Assembly: GCF_028618555.1 (NCBI RefSeq)
Contig: NZ_JAQITD010000002.1
Span: forward strand, 62,001 to 126,000
From: Bartonella sp. CM31XJBT
GTDB lineage: Bacteria; Pseudomonadota; Alphaproteobacteria; Rhizobiales; Rhizobiaceae
Direction: 5' to 3'
DNA length: 64,000 bases
Both the position numbers and the translations under genes were made by a program. Position 1 is the first letter of the stretch; the number at the start of each line of letters is the position of its first letter. The notes under the pieces are model-generated. The model did not search any database. It worked only from the letters and a program-made list of their open reading frames with translations, and was not told the origin of the DNA. Below are positions 40,466 to 50,006 of this stretch, piece after piece.

Positions 40466-41406
40466 TAGGCTTCTCCAGTGTATATTTGTCCAGCTTCTGT
40501 GAGTAAGAAGGCTTCCCCACAACGGCGCGCGAGATTACGAACGCGAAGAATGTAATTTTGTCGTTCGGTTACAGAAATAACGCCACGTGCTTGCAAAAGG
40601 TTAAAGATATGGCTCGCTTTAATACATTGATCATAGGCAGGAAAAACACAGCGATGGAATACATTTTCTTTATTTGGTTTTCCAGCATCAAGAAGTGCGC
40701 TGCATTCGCGTTCTGCATCGATAAAGTGCTGATGGAGCAGTTTTGTATCAGCAAATTCAAAATTATAATATGAGTATTCCTGTTCTGCCTGTAAAAAAAT
40801 ATCTCTATAACTTATTTTGTTGTCTCCCTCCAAACCATTAAAGTTAAGGTCATAGACGTTATCAACCCCTTGGATATACATCGCTAGACGCTCAAGACCG
40901 TATGTGAGTTCCCCTGAAACTGGAGCGCATTCAATGCCGCACACTTGTTGAAAATAAGTAAACTGAGAGACTTCCATTCCATCGCACCAGCATTCCCATC
41001 CGAGCCCCCAAGCACCAAGAGTGGGACTTTCCCAATCATCTTCAACAAAGCGAATATCATGCAGTTTTGTATCAAGCCCGATAGCTTGTAGCGACTTTAT
41101 ATAAAGTTCTTGTAGATTGAGCGGAGAGGGTTTGAGAAGCACTTGGAATTGATAATAGTGTTGTAAACGATTTGGATTCTTACCATATCGGCCATCTGTT
41201 GGACGTCGAGAGGGTTGGACATAAGCAACTTTCCAAGGACGTGGACCTAGAGAGCGTAATGTTGTTGCTGGATGAAAAGTCCCAGCTCCGACTTCTATAT
41301 CGTAAGGTTGCAAAATTGCACATCCATAGTGTGCCCAATAATTTTGCAAAGTTAAGATTAGTCCCTGAAAAGAACGTTTGGGGTTAAGATGTTCAGGCAG
41401 TTTCAC
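40465..41406 (-). CDS. glyQ: Glycine-tRNA ligase alpha subunit
   Basis: 313 residues. The catalytic class II core opens with [20 protein letters not shown] and continues with [15 protein letters not shown] (motif 2 region near residue 44) and '[14 protein letters not shown]' near 63. It binds glycine and ATP and forms glycyl adenylate. First gene of the glyQ-glyS operon on the minus strand. The sequence is highly conserved and without damage. Confidence 0.97.
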   Translation of the reverse strand: MKLPEHLNPKRSFQGLILTLQNYWAHYGCAILQPYDIEVGAGTFHPATTLRSLGPRPWKVAYVQPSRRPTDGRYGKNPNRLQHYYQFQVLLKPSPLNLQELYIKSLQAIGLDTKLHDIRFVEDDWESPTLGAWGLGWECWCDGMEVSQFTYFQQVCGIECAPVSGELTYGLERLAMYIQGVDNVYDLNFNGLEGDNKISYRDIFLQAEQEYSYYNFEFADTKLLHQHFIDAERECSALLDAGKPNKENVFHRCVFPAYDQCIKASHIFNLLQARGVISVTERQNYILRVRNLARRCGEAFLLTEAGQIYTGEA

Positions 41407-41498
41407 GCTTTATACTCTTTATATTGGACTAAACAAAAAACCAAAGTAATTTTAGTTTCTCTATTTATTATTTCATGTGGTTTATGGTTAAGCATCAT

Positions 41499-43193
41499 TT
41501 ATTGCAAACCAAATTTCAACTTTTCTTGAATTTGTTCAGAATTTTCTGGTTTTCCGTCAATTGCGTGGTTCCATTGAAAGATTGCTTCACGTTTACGTCC
41601 AACTTTCCAATAGGCATCCCCTAAATGATCATTCAGTGTTGGGTCCTCAGGTTGTAATCTGACAGCATTTTCTAATATTTGCACTGCTTTATTATATTCT
41701 TTTAGTTTATAATAAGCCCATCCTAAAGAATCGAGAATATGACTGTTGTGAGCTTGCAAAGCAGAAGCTTTTTGCAGCATACGGAGCGATTCTTCAAGCT
41801 TCTCACCACGTTCCACAAGGGAATAGGCTAAATAATTAAGAACTTGCGGTTGGTTTGGGAAAAATTCAAGTGATTTTCGCAAGTCAATTTCTGCTTTTGG
41901 CCATTGCTTTAAACGTTCAAAAGCAATACCACGTTGATAAAAGAGTTTCCAATCGTCCTGCTGAAAGTTTTTTATCTTTGTAATAGCGTAGTCTAGAGTT
42001 TTAATGGCCTCAAGAAATTTATTGTCCTGCATATAAAAAGCAACGAGCGTTATCAAAATATTACGATCATTGGGAAATTTTTTATTTAACAATGTGAGTA
42101 ATTTTATTGCTTCTTTGTAATTGTTGTTATTGGCAAGAAGGAATGCAAGATGAAGTTGTCCATCTTTATAATAAGGAGATTTAGGGGATAAAGCGCGATA
42201 AAGTTTAATTGCTTGATGTGGATCGTTCAATTTAGCAGAAATGTGTGCGAGCTGAAACAGTGTTGCGTCATTTTGAGGGTATAATGCGAAAGATAATTGC
42301 TTAAAAATACGTGCAATTCGCCCTGAGTTTTTGTAGTTGAGGGCTGTTCCAAAATTATATAATACCTCGGCTGCTCCTTGTTGAGGTGTTTTAATAACTC
42401 TCTCTAAGAAAGCATTTTTTTCAATTTTTTCTCGAAAGTTTTTAAGGACTTCGCGACCTGACAACATTTGTTCGCCATGCTGGATTGTTTGAAGAGCTTG
42501 GTTGCGCATACTATGGCGCAATTGGAATGAGGCATAGGCTATGATAATACGCTCATAAGTATTAGGAGCGATAAGAGTTCCCTGTTTGTTACTCAGTGCT
42601 TTAATGAAATATTTTTTTGCATCCTTTGGCCGTTCTGCAAGGTCGCTCATAAGTGCTAGATGATAAGATATAAAAAGGTCATACCAGACAGGACCTTTGA
42701 GTTTCTTAAGATCAGCGATTGCTTGAGATTTTTGTCCAGATCCAAATGTAATCCAAGCGCCGATGAGTTCAGGTATTGGATTATTGGACGTAGGAAGTTC
42801 TTTTAATTGGAGAAGAGTCTTGGCATTCTTATAGTCTTTTTTGATGAGACTTTCTACTGACAAAGTTAAGGAAACAAAGGGAGTTATAACATCGTTCTCT
42901 TTGAGTTTTTGGGCTTGTTGGACAGCTTCTTTAAAGTTTCCGACCGAGAGCATAGCTTCAAGGAGCTCTTTTTGTGTTTCAATGTTATCAGGTTGATAAA
43001 CCAGTGCTTGTTTAAAATAATTGATAGCAAGTTCTGTTTTATTTTCATGATTTGCAACCCTTCCAGCTAAATAAGCACCTGTAAATGAGCTTGTATGAGT
43101 TGCTGCACTTATTTTACTGTAGGTGGGGGATGGCATCAGCATGATACCCACGATAAAAAGGGCAAAAAGTCGAGATACCGTTGCAGAGCACAT
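41499..43193 (-). CDS. TPR-repeat periplasmic/secreted protein
   Basis: 564 residues from ATG at 43193, behind AAGGA, giving a signal peptide (MCSATVSRLFALFIVGIML... with cleavage near PTYSKIS). The longer frame upstream has no site. At least six to eight TPR-type helix pairs follow, for example AINYFKQALVYQPDN near residue 62, and at the end LDSLGWAYYKLKEYNKAVQ and DPTLNDHLGDAYWKVGRK. This is the alphaproteobacterial family of tetratricopeptide proteins next to polyprenyl synthase/glyQ; the partner is unknown. Probably a scaffold in envelope biogenesis. Confidence 0.75.
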   Translation of the reverse strand: MCSATVSRLFALFIVGIMLMPSPTYSKISAATHTSSFTGAYLAGRVANHENKTELAINYFKQALVYQPDNIETQKELLEAMLSVGNFKEAVQQAQKLKENDVITPFVSLTLSVESLIKKDYKNAKTLLQLKELPTSNNPIPELIGAWITFGSGQKSQAIADLKKLKGPVWYDLFISYHLALMSDLAERPKDAKKYFIKALSNKQGTLIAPNTYERIIIAYASFQLRHSMRNQALQTIQHGEQMLSGREVLKNFREKIEKNAFLERVIKTPQQGAAEVLYNFGTALNYKNSGRIARIFKQLSFALYPQNDATLFQLAHISAKLNDPHQAIKLYRALSPKSPYYKDGQLHLAFLLANNNNYKEAIKLLTLLNKKFPNDRNILITLVAFYMQDNKFLEAIKTLDYAITKIKNFQQDDWKLFYQRGIAFERLKQWPKAEIDLRKSLEFFPNQPQVLNYLAYSLVERGEKLEESLRMLQKASALQAHNSHILDSLGWAYYKLKEYNKAVQILENAVRLQPEDPTLNDHLGDAYWKVGRKREAIFQWNHAIDGKPENSEQIQEKLKFGLQ

Positions 43194-43288
43194 GGAGCTA
43201 ATCCTTTTCAAGATAATCAATTGATGGTGTTGTTTATAGATCATATCTCATTACTTTGTTGAGAAATACTGCGATTCTTGCAAAGAAT

Positions 43289-44305
43289 TCAGTTTACGCG
43301 TGAAATACAAAATTCAACAGTCTCAACGAGAGCATTGTAAGCAAGATTTTCATTCATGGGAACAAGAGCATCAATTGCATATTTTCCATAGATGCGTGCT
43401 TGTTCTATTGTATCTGTGATACTATCATACTTTTCCATTAAGTGTTGCGCGTGTGCAAAGGATTCATCATTATTATTGCCATCTTCAAGCGCTTTTTTCC
43501 AGAAATCTTTTTCTACCATATTCCCACGCTCATATGCGAGAATAACAGGCATTGTGATTTTTCCTTCTCTAAAATCATCCCCTATATTTTTTCCTAAGTT
43601 TTGAGCACTACCGCTATAGTCAAGTGCATCATCAATTAATTGGAAAGCTAAACCTAAGGATGTTCCATATTCACGTAATGAAGAACGCTCTTTATTTCCA
43701 TAGCCAGCAATAATGGGTCCTACTTCAGCGGCTGCTGAAAAAAGTGCTGCTGTTTTTGCATTGATGATTTTGAGATATTCTGAAGGGCTGGTTTTTATAT
43801 TTTTTGCGGCAGAAAGTTGCATAACTTCTCCTTCAGCAATAATTGCAGCAGCGTTGGCTAGGACAGAGAGCGCTTCTATGGAACCGACATCGACCATCAT
43901 TTTAAAGGCCTGGCCCAATAGGAAATCACCAACAAGTACACTTGCTTGATTCCCCCAAATCATCCGTGCTGTAGATTTTCCACGTCGTAAATTACTTTCG
44001 TCAATCACATCATCGTGTAGTAATGTTGCTGTGTGCATAAATTCAACAGCTGTCGCGAGTTTTATATGCCCGTTACTTTGATAACCGAACATATGAGCAG
44101 AAGCGAGCGTAATCATTGGGCGTAATCGCTTTCCACCTGATGAAATAAGATGGTTAGAAATTTCAGGGATCATCTCAACCTCTGATTTTGCCATAGAGAG
44201 AATAAATTGATTTACGCAATCCATATCTTTTTGAGTAAGATTGACAAGAGATTGAAGAGAAATTTGATTATTTCTTATTTGTTTTAGTTTGATAGCTGCA
44301 CTCAA
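43289..44305 (-). CDS. ispB: Polyprenyl diphosphate synthase (octa/decaprenyl)
   Basis: 338 residues from a TTG at 44305, chosen since AGGAG lies eight bases upstream; the longer frame from 44389 has no such site. The first aspartate-rich motif is LLHDDVIDESNLRRGK (near residue 90), the second LIDDALDYSG (near 216). GGKRLRPM near 54 binds isopentenyl diphosphate. It makes the side chain of ubiquinone, used by UbiG's pathway. Chain length cannot be read from the sequence; alphaproteobacteria often use C50. The next gene, on the plus strand, is a divergent tRNA methyltransferase. Confidence 0.85.
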   Translation of the reverse strand: MSAAIKLKQIRNNQISLQSLVNLTQKDMDCVNQFILSMAKSEVEMIPEISNHLISSGGKRLRPMITLASAHMFGYQSNGHIKLATAVEFMHTATLLHDDVIDESNLRRGKSTARMIWGNQASVLVGDFLLGQAFKMMVDVGSIEALSVLANAAAIIAEGEVMQLSAAKNIKTSPSEYLKIINAKTAALFSAAAEVGPIIAGYGNKERSSLREYGTSLGLAFQLIDDALDYSGSAQNLGKNIGDDFREGKITMPVILAYERGNMVEKDFWKKALEDGNNNDESFAHAQHLMEKYDSITDTIEQARIYGKYAIDALVPMNENLAYNALVETVEFCISRVN

Positions 44306-44544
44306 TGTGTTTACTCCTAGAGTATTGCAATGGACATATATAAAAATTACTTTATTCATTAGCATAAAGGGGGTTTGGTTTTGACTCAAGCTTTTGATGT
44401 CGTTTAAAAGTGTTAGCTTGGAATGTTATTGGCAAGAAATGTTCTTTAGCGAGTGTAATCTTATTGTTATGAAATAATAAAAAATTTAAAATAGCAGCTG
44501 AATGGCAAAAATGCAGTTTATAAAGATGAACATTAGGCTTTTAA

Positions 44545-45333
44545 ATGAATAAAGCAGCGAATCAAATTGGTGAAACAATTGACAGTTTTCACCGCGGAAA
44601 ATTTTATTTGGTTCAACCCCATAAATATGGTCATCGTTCTGGAATGGATGCGATGTTATTAGCTAGTTTGGTTCCAAGTGATTTAAAGGGCAAGGTTGTT
44701 GATTTAGGGGCAGGTGCTGGAGCTGCAGGGTTGGCTGTTGCTTCGCGTTGTCTGAAAGTTCATGTTACCTTAGTTGAACGTTCAGCTTTTATGGTATCTT
44801 ACGCTCAAAAAACGCTTATGCTAAAACAAAATAAACAATTTTCTAGCCGAATTTGTTTGCTAGAAGCAGATGTTACCTTCAAAGGGAATGCCCGTATAAG
44901 AGCAGGTTTGATAGATAATAGCTTTGATTTTGCGATTATGAATCCACCTTTTAATAATCCCACCGATCGTAAGACACCTGATAAACAAAAATCTGAAGCA
45001 CATGTTATGTCTGAAGCGATGTTTGATAACTGGTTGCGGAGTGCAGCAGCCATTGTTAAGCCAGGTGGATACTTAGGGCTCATTGCGCGTCCACAATCGC
45101 TGACAGATATCTTGCGTGCTTTAGAAGGGCGTTTTGGTGGTATTTGTATAATTCCTGTGCATGCACGTGCGAAAACAGCAGCAATTCGTCTTTTATTTTA
45201 CGCAAAACGAGGAAGCAGAGCAGCTTTATCTGTTTTGCCGGCATTGATTATACATGAAGGTAATGACCATACTTTTTCACCACGGGTTGATGCAATTAAT
45301 AATGGATATATAAGCTTGTGGGAACTTTTCTAA
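44545..45333 (+). CDS. tRNA1(Val) (adenine-N6)-methyltransferase-like
   Basis: 262 residues. Opening segment FYLVQPHKYGHRSGMDAMLLA, in parts GHRSGMDAMLL, is typical of the YfiC/TrmN6 group. Motif I is VVDLGAGAGAAGLAVASR near residue 51; the catalytic motif is FAIMNPPFNNP near 130. It methylates A37 in tRNA or a related adenine. The divergent neighbour is a polyprenyl synthase, the usual order in Rhizobiales. A small ORF and an S49 peptidase follow downstream on the same strand. Confidence 0.82.
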   Translation: MNKAANQIGETIDSFHRGKFYLVQPHKYGHRSGMDAMLLASLVPSDLKGKVVDLGAGAGAAGLAVASRCLKVHVTLVERSAFMVSYAQKTLMLKQNKQFSSRICLLEADVTFKGNARIRAGLIDNSFDFAIMNPPFNNPTDRKTPDKQKSEAHVMSEAMFDNWLRSAAAIVKPGGYLGLIARPQSLTDILRALEGRFGGICIIPVHARAKTAAIRLLFYAKRGSRAALSVLPALIIHEGNDHTFSPRVDAINNGYISLWELF

Positions 45334-45397
45334 TAGTATCTTGTGTTTTTTAGTTTATTATTTAGAGTCCAAACTTTGTTATTAGGGAGGTTTGACT

Positions 45398-45502
45398 TTG
45401 GGTGAAGTTATATTTCTGCTTGTAATGTGGGGATTGATTGGCGCTTTTGGATATTATCGCGTTCTTCCTTTTTGTTGTCCTTTCCTATTTAATTGTTCTT
45501 AA
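45398..45502 (+). CDS. Small membrane peptide, 34 residues, TTG start
   Basis: TTG at 45398 behind GGGAGG with seven bases between, TAA at 45500. The product (MGEVIFLLVMWGLIGAFGYY, then a cysteine-rich tail with FCCPF) has one helix. It lies 22 bases before the S49 protease start and may be cotranscribed. No family known to me. The ribosome site and helix speak for it; the length speaks against certainty. Confidence 0.4.
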   Translation: MGEVIFLLVMWGLIGAFGYYRVLPFCCPFLFNCS

Positions 45503-45524
45503 TTTATAAGGAGATTTTGTTTTG

Positions 45525-46373
45525 ATGGATTTTATTAAAAGTTTTATTCCACGCCGTTTTTCTTCCGATAAACTTGAAATTCCTGTGGTGCGCCTTCAAG
45601 GAGCAATTATGGATTCATCAGCGTCTATATCTCGTACTCTTTCCCTCAGTAGGTGTGCAAATCTTTTAGAGAAGGCTTTCGGACACAAAAAGTCACCGGC
45701 TGTTGCACTTATTATTAATTCTCCTGGTGGTTCACCTGTACAGTCGCGTTTTATCTTCAAGCGTATTCGTGATTTGGCAGAAGAAAAAAATAAAAAGGTT
45801 CTTGTGTTTATTGAAGATATTGCAGCATCCGGTGGTTATATGATTGCTTGTGCGGGGGATGAAATTTTTGCAGATCCTTCTTCAATTGTTGGTTCCATTG
45901 GAGTGGTTTCAGCTTCCTTTGGTTTTCCGGAACTTTTGAAAAAAATTGGTATCGAACGGCGTGTCTACACAGCAGGAAAGAACAAAGTTACATTAGATCC
46001 ATTTCAGCCAGAAAAAAAGGCGGATATTGAGCATTTGAAATCTCTCCAACTTGAAGTGCATCAAACTTTTATCGATTTGGTTAAAGAACGGCGTGCTGAA
46101 AAATTATCAGATGATTCGAATCTCTTTACAGGAATGTTTTGGAGTGGAAAACAAAGCGTTGAGCTTGGTCTTGTTGATGGATTGAATGATGTACGTTCTG
46201 TTATTAAAGAGCGCTTTGGTAATGATGCAAAACTTCGACTTATTACGCCTCCAAAAAGTTTTTTAGGACCTAAAACGCCTTCAGGAGTGACGGCACATAC
46301 GGTTTATACAGTCATTGATAGTGCATTGATGGCAGCAGAAGAGCGAGCACTTTGGCAGCGTTATGGTTTGTGA
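45525..46373 (+). CDS. S49-family serine peptidase (SohB/SppA-like)
   Basis: 282 residues from ATG at 45525, with AAGGAG eleven bases upstream. Opening strand IPVVRLQGAI near residue 18, then LIINSPGGSPVQS near 65, the nucleophile region EDIAASGGYMIACAGD near 98, and SIVGSIGVV near 122. It has the short single-domain SohB form; no clear N-terminal membrane helix (MDFIKSFIPRRFSSDK is amphipathic), so membrane attachment, if any, is peripheral. S49 proteins degrade cleaved signal peptides or handle membrane proteins. Catalysis uses Ser near 103 and a later Lys (VYTAGKNKV region). Confidence 0.85.
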   Translation: MDFIKSFIPRRFSSDKLEIPVVRLQGAIMDSSASISRTLSLSRCANLLEKAFGHKKSPAVALIINSPGGSPVQSRFIFKRIRDLAEEKNKKVLVFIEDIAASGGYMIACAGDEIFADPSSIVGSIGVVSASFGFPELLKKIGIERRVYTAGKNKVTLDPFQPEKKADIEHLKSLQLEVHQTFIDLVKERRAEKLSDDSNLFTGMFWSGKQSVELGLVDGLNDVRSVIKERFGNDAKLRLITPPKSFLGPKTPSGVTAHTVYTVIDSALMAAEERALWQRYGL

Positions 46374-46610
46374 TGGAAAGGATCATTCAAGCCAGAGAGA
46401 TTTTTATCTAAAAACAGATGCTAGAAGAAAAAAGGCTTGAAATGATACGAATGAGAACATGTCGTTTGTTTTGTATGAGAACTCTTTATATTTATTGTTT
46501 TTTAGAAAACGATTAAGAATATTCCAAGCTGTTTATAGGGCTAGTGCTAAAAGTGTGGATAAAAGGGGGGAATTTGTAAAAGAACCCTATACAGGTTAAT
46601 ATTACGTCAT

Positions 46611-47519
46611 ATGATGCCAAATGTACAAGCTTCGTTCCAAAGACATTCCTATTTATTTACACCTATTAAATTGAATTTAGCTCTACATGTTGTGGGGCAA
46701 CGTGCTGATGGGTATCATTTAATAGAAAGTTTGGTTTATTTTAGTCTTAGCGGTGATTGTCTACACTATGCACCTTGTGAAAATAATCAGTTTGTTTTGA
46801 CGGGGCCGTTTGCAAAAGGACTTGTTTCTCATTTAGACAATTTGGTTATTCGCGCACGGGACTTTATGCATAAGACTTTTCCGGAATGTGCTCAACCTGC
46901 TTTTTTTCGGCTTGTAAAAACATTACCTGTTGCTTCAGGCATTGGTGGCGGCTCAGGTGATGCAGCTGGGGTTATCAGCATGTTGCGTCAACAGTGGAAT
47001 CTTGATTGCCCTTACGAAGAATTAGCAAAAAAGAGCTTAGTTCTTGGTGCTGATGTTCCCATGTGCCTTTGTGCATTAGAATATCAGCAGCCGCTTTTGG
47101 TCAAAGGAATTGGTCAAGAGATGATACAAATAAAAGGAGCCTGTTCTCTTGCAATAGTATTGGTTAATCATGGACAAGAGATTTCAACACCAACTGTTTT
47201 TAAAGCGTTAGAGAAGCGTCATAATCCTTCTTTAAAAATTAATACAGACGCTTTAAAAAGTGTTGATTCATTGGTTAAAGCTTTACAAGAAACGCGTAAT
47301 GATCTTTTTTCTCCTGCATTAAAAATAGCACCTCAGTTAGCTGAAGTGTTATCTATATTAGATGAATGTGGGGCTCTTTTTTCCCGTATGTCTGGAACGG
47401 GAGCAACTTGCTTTGGCATTTTTAAAAATAAACAAACGGCGCAACAAGCAGCTCTTTTTATCAAATCAATGCACCCAAATTGGTTTGTAAAACCTATCAT
47501 GACTTTAGGAAATATTTGA
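46611..47519 (+). CDS. ispE: 4-diphosphocytidyl-2-C-methyl-D-erythritol kinase
   Basis: 302 residues, GHMP kinase family. The opening [19 protein letters not shown] near residue 19 and the ATP loop [15 protein letters not shown] near 106 are intact, as is [13 protein letters not shown] near 263. It phosphorylates CDP-ME in the MEP route to isopentenyl diphosphate, feeding the polyprenyl synthase upstream. Two ATGs at 46611 and 46614 compete; no strong ribosome site. Asp near LGADVPM (residue 146) is the catalytic base in the family. Confidence 0.94.
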   Translation: MMPNVQASFQRHSYLFTPIKLNLALHVVGQRADGYHLIESLVYFSLSGDCLHYAPCENNQFVLTGPFAKGLVSHLDNLVIRARDFMHKTFPECAQPAFFRLVKTLPVASGIGGGSGDAAGVISMLRQQWNLDCPYEELAKKSLVLGADVPMCLCALEYQQPLLVKGIGQEMIQIKGACSLAIVLVNHGQEISTPTVFKALEKRHNPSLKINTDALKSVDSLVKALQETRNDLFSPALKIAPQLAEVLSILDECGALFSRMSGTGATCFGIFKNKQTAQQAALFIKSMHPNWFVKPIMTLGNI

Positions 47520-47699
47520 TAAATAAATATAAAAGCTTTTATTTCATCATGATTTTATTATACATAATGAAAGAGGGGAACCAAAGAAATGTGTTTTTTA
47601 TCTTTTGTGTAAGAGTTCGCAGAATATTTGAAGAGCCATTTAAAACTGTAATGCTTGCAAAAAATGATCAGGCTACAGAAATAGATGTATGTTTGTTGT

Positions 47700-48353
47700 A
47701 TGTGTGATTTATCAAAGATGTTTAATTTGCCGCTTCAACCAAATTTTTCGTGCGAATTGGATTTGCAAAAACAGGGTTTTTTTCATATAGCAGGTGTTGA
47801 TGAAGTAGGACGGGGGCCTCTCGCGGGACCTGTGGTAACAGCAGCCGTTATCTTGGATAGAGATCGTATTCCTAATGGGTTAAATGATTCAAAAAAACTT
47901 TCTTTTTTCCAACGAAATAGACTTTATCATGAAATTTTGCAAAGTGCATTAGCGGTTTCAGTCGCCAGTCTTTGTGCTCGTACAATTGATCAATCTAATA
48001 TTAGAAAAGCAACTTTAGAAGCAATGCGTCGCTGTATTATAGGATTAGCCATTCCAGCCCACTATGTCCTTGTTGATGGGCGTGATATTCCTTCTGAGTT
48101 GTCTTGTCCTGCAATGGCGTTGATTAAGGGCGATCAGCGTTCAGTTTCAATTGCAGCCGCATCTATTATTGCGAAAGTAACGCGTGATCGGATGATGGAA
48201 TGTGCAGGACAAGTTTATAAAGGGTATGGTTTAGAGAAGCATGTAGGTTATGCAACGCTAGCGCATCGTACAGCTCTTGATAAATATGGACCAGTTATAG
48301 GGTTACATCGTTATAGTTTTGCACCACTAAAAGAGTGTAAAAAAGGTAATTAA
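47700..48353 (+). CDS. rnhB: Ribonuclease HII
   Basis: 217 residues from ATG at 47700 ([11 protein letters not shown]); ATG at 47718 is the alternative, and the longer frame from 47685 looks unlikely. The first catalytic segment is [17 protein letters not shown] with its Asp-Glu pair near residue 32; LVDGRDIP near 123 brings the third Asp, and [21 protein letters not shown] near 143 the signature of type 2 enzymes (shown in part: [14 protein letters not shown]). It cuts RNA in RNA-DNA hybrids and single ribonucleotides. Independent of ispE. Confidence 0.93.
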   Translation: MCDLSKMFNLPLQPNFSCELDLQKQGFFHIAGVDEVGRGPLAGPVVTAAVILDRDRIPNGLNDSKKLSFFQRNRLYHEILQSALAVSVASLCARTIDQSNIRKATLEAMRRCIIGLAIPAHYVLVDGRDIPSELSCPAMALIKGDQRSVSIAAASIIAKVTRDRMMECAGQVYKGYGLEKHVGYATLAHRTALDKYGPVIGLHRYSFAPLKECKKGN

Positions 48354-48526
48354 AATCAGTGACTTATTACAAGAGTAAGGGGTTTTATAATCATTGATTC
48401 TATTATGTTTTTTGAGTGTCTATCCCTAACCTTTTTGAAGCTTTTTTATCACTTATTCCTATCTATTTTTTCCAGATATAGAATCAGATATTTCTAACAT
48501 GGGCTTAACTCTTATTTGTTATTAAC

Positions 48527-48545
48527 CGTATAGCGATGATATACG
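48527..48545 (+). promoter_or_regulatory. Possible HigA operator
   Basis: cgtata - gcgatga - tatacg, an exact inverted repeat with six-base arms and a seven-base spacer, ends 13 bases before the higB start. Antitoxins of the HigA type usually repress their own operon at such sites. Binding by this HigA is inferred. Confidence 0.45.
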
Positions 48546-48558
48546 ACAAGGGGTGGTA

Positions 48559-48839
48559 ATGGCAATTGTGAGTTTTAAACATAAGGGCTTAAAATTATTT
48601 TGTACAACAGGTTCCACAAAAGCTATTTGACCAGATCATGTAAAAAAATTCGCGTTATCTTAACGGTTTTAACAAGTGCTACTACGCTTGAAATATTGAG
48701 AGAGCCTGCCTTTAAAATGCACCATCTTAAAGGTGAACTTATAGAGTACTGTTCTATATGGGTGAATGGAAATTGGCGTGCTACTTTTCGCTTTATAGGA
48801 ACAGATGTGGAGCTTGTTGATTATCAAGATTACCATTGA
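48559..48839 (+). pseudogene. higB: HigB-type toxin, inactivated
   Basis: From ATG at 48559 the frame reads MAIVSFKHKGLKLF...STKAI and then meets TGA at 48628-48630 (codon 24), probably from CGA or AGA. Reading on, a second fault follows: a run of seven A at 48642-48648, where eight would give PDHVKKIRVILTVL. The rest is well preserved, ending RATFRFIGTDVELVDYQDYH, the typical C-terminus of a RelE-fold HigB ribonuclease that cuts mRNA on the ribosome. Two independent lesions make loss of the toxin certain unless internal starts are used. higA follows 19 bases on. Confidence 0.85.
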
Positions 48840-48858
48840 AGAAAGGAATGAAAAAAAA

Positions 48859-49158
48859 ATGATGCACAACCCCGCACATCCGGGTAAAGTTCTGAAAGTA
48901 GCTTTCTTAGAAGAAATGGGGATAACAATACAAAAATTAGCTGATCATGTCCATATGACAAGAGCTTCTTTATCAAGAGTGATTAACGGACATGCTTCTA
49001 TAAGTACCGAGCTTGCTGTTAAATTAGAATTAGCTGGTTTTAGTAAAGCAAAATTTTGGTTGGATATGCAAACAAACTATAATTTATGGCAAACAATGCA
49101 ACAGGCACAACCACCTATTTCTCCTCTGGTTTCTGATACATCTCAAACGCCGCTTTGA
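48859..49158 (+). CDS. higA: HigA-type antitoxin, HTH
   Basis: 99 residues, intact. HPGKVLKVAFLEEMGIT near residue 6, then the helix-turn-helix (IQKLADHVHMTRASLSRVI in part LADHVHMTRASLSRV) and ELAVKLELAGFSKAKFW, the usual XRE/HigA (VapA') form. In a live pair it binds HigB and represses the operon. Here the toxin is dead, so HigA is an orphan that may still guard against related HigB toxins or act as a repressor. The start at 48859 is one of two ATGs; AAAGGAAT lies 10 bases upstream. Confidence 0.9.
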   Translation: MMHNPAHPGKVLKVAFLEEMGITIQKLADHVHMTRASLSRVINGHASISTELAVKLELAGFSKAKFWLDMQTNYNLWQTMQQAQPPISPLVSDTSQTPL

Positions 49159-49183
49159 TTTCGTTAATAATTTTGATAGCAAT

Positions 49184-49985
49184 TTAGTTTGTTAAGCGGT
49201 GCTTTGTGAGGCTAACTTTTTTGGAGCTTTTTGATTGCTTCAAGGGAAAGTTTTTACGGTCTGCACTCTTTATATCAAGGGATGCCATTTTATCTTCGGT
49301 TCAACCAAAAAGCGCTTTCATTTGTGAAACCGTAGCACCAGCATTGGCAGTATGTTTTGCTGCTAATTTTTGCAATCCGTGCGCTGATTTTTTAATACCC
49401 GCCGCATTACATGCTTCACGAAAGAGGTTTCCAAAACTTTCTTTGATAAGCTTATTTCCATCTTTACCACAAAAGAATGTTTCATCACCTATGGGACCAA
49501 TTTTAAGGGTTGCCTCTAGTTCTGGTAAAACAAGCCCGTATAAAGAAGAAGGTTAATCCAGACGCGTTCATGTGTACCATGTGACCAACGGTGATAATAT
49601 TTGTCTATGTCCTCTTCTAGCCATGGCAGTAATCCCTCACTGTTTAAAGATTTTGGTGCTTTTATATTAAAGGCAGGATTTTTATTTAAAAGGGCATTAT
49701 CAACCGCCCAATTAAAGAGACCGTTTAAAGAGGTCAAAAAATGTTTTGCTGCTGCGAGAGTATGTCGCCTTCTGTCTACGGCGTCAAGGATATGGTGTCT
49801 TTCTATACTTTTATATGCACGATCAGCAATATGTTTAGAAACATTATTCAGAATTCGATATTTAACTTTTTGAGTAGATTCTGATTGATTATGCCATTGC
49901 ATGCTTTGTAAATACTGATGCAATAACCAATCGAAAGAGCCTTTTGTAAGTCTGGTTATTTTCTTGATTTGCGTACAATCCACCC
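49184..49985 (-). pseudogene. Tyrosine recombinase (XerC-like integrase), decayed
   Basis: The first frame (49983-49516) reads GSFDWLLHQYLQSMQWHN, SIERHHILDAVDRRR and ...WINLLLYTGL, the N-terminal DNA-binding domain and the start of the catalytic domain. It then jumps to LPELEATLKIGPIGD: the stretch between (about 25-35 residues, with the first catalytic Arg) is lost, by comparison with the family. Later, AHGLQKLAAKHTANAGATVSQMKALFG is followed by TGA where Trp is usual, and then TEDKMASLDIKSADR. In the family the segment reads AHGLRK, so the second catalytic Arg is Gln here. It cannot be active. This family differs from the integrase at 52.9 kb. Confidence 0.75.
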
Positions 49986-50006
49986 GTAGCGTGAATCATG
50001 CATTAC

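Noticed and set aside
47480-47707. 75-residue frame between ispE and rnhB
   Set aside because: Begins inside ispE, is AT-rich and lacks a site; spurious.
49206-49556. 116-residue plus-strand frame in the integrase pseudogene
   Set aside because: The minus strand carries clear integrase text here; this is its antisense.
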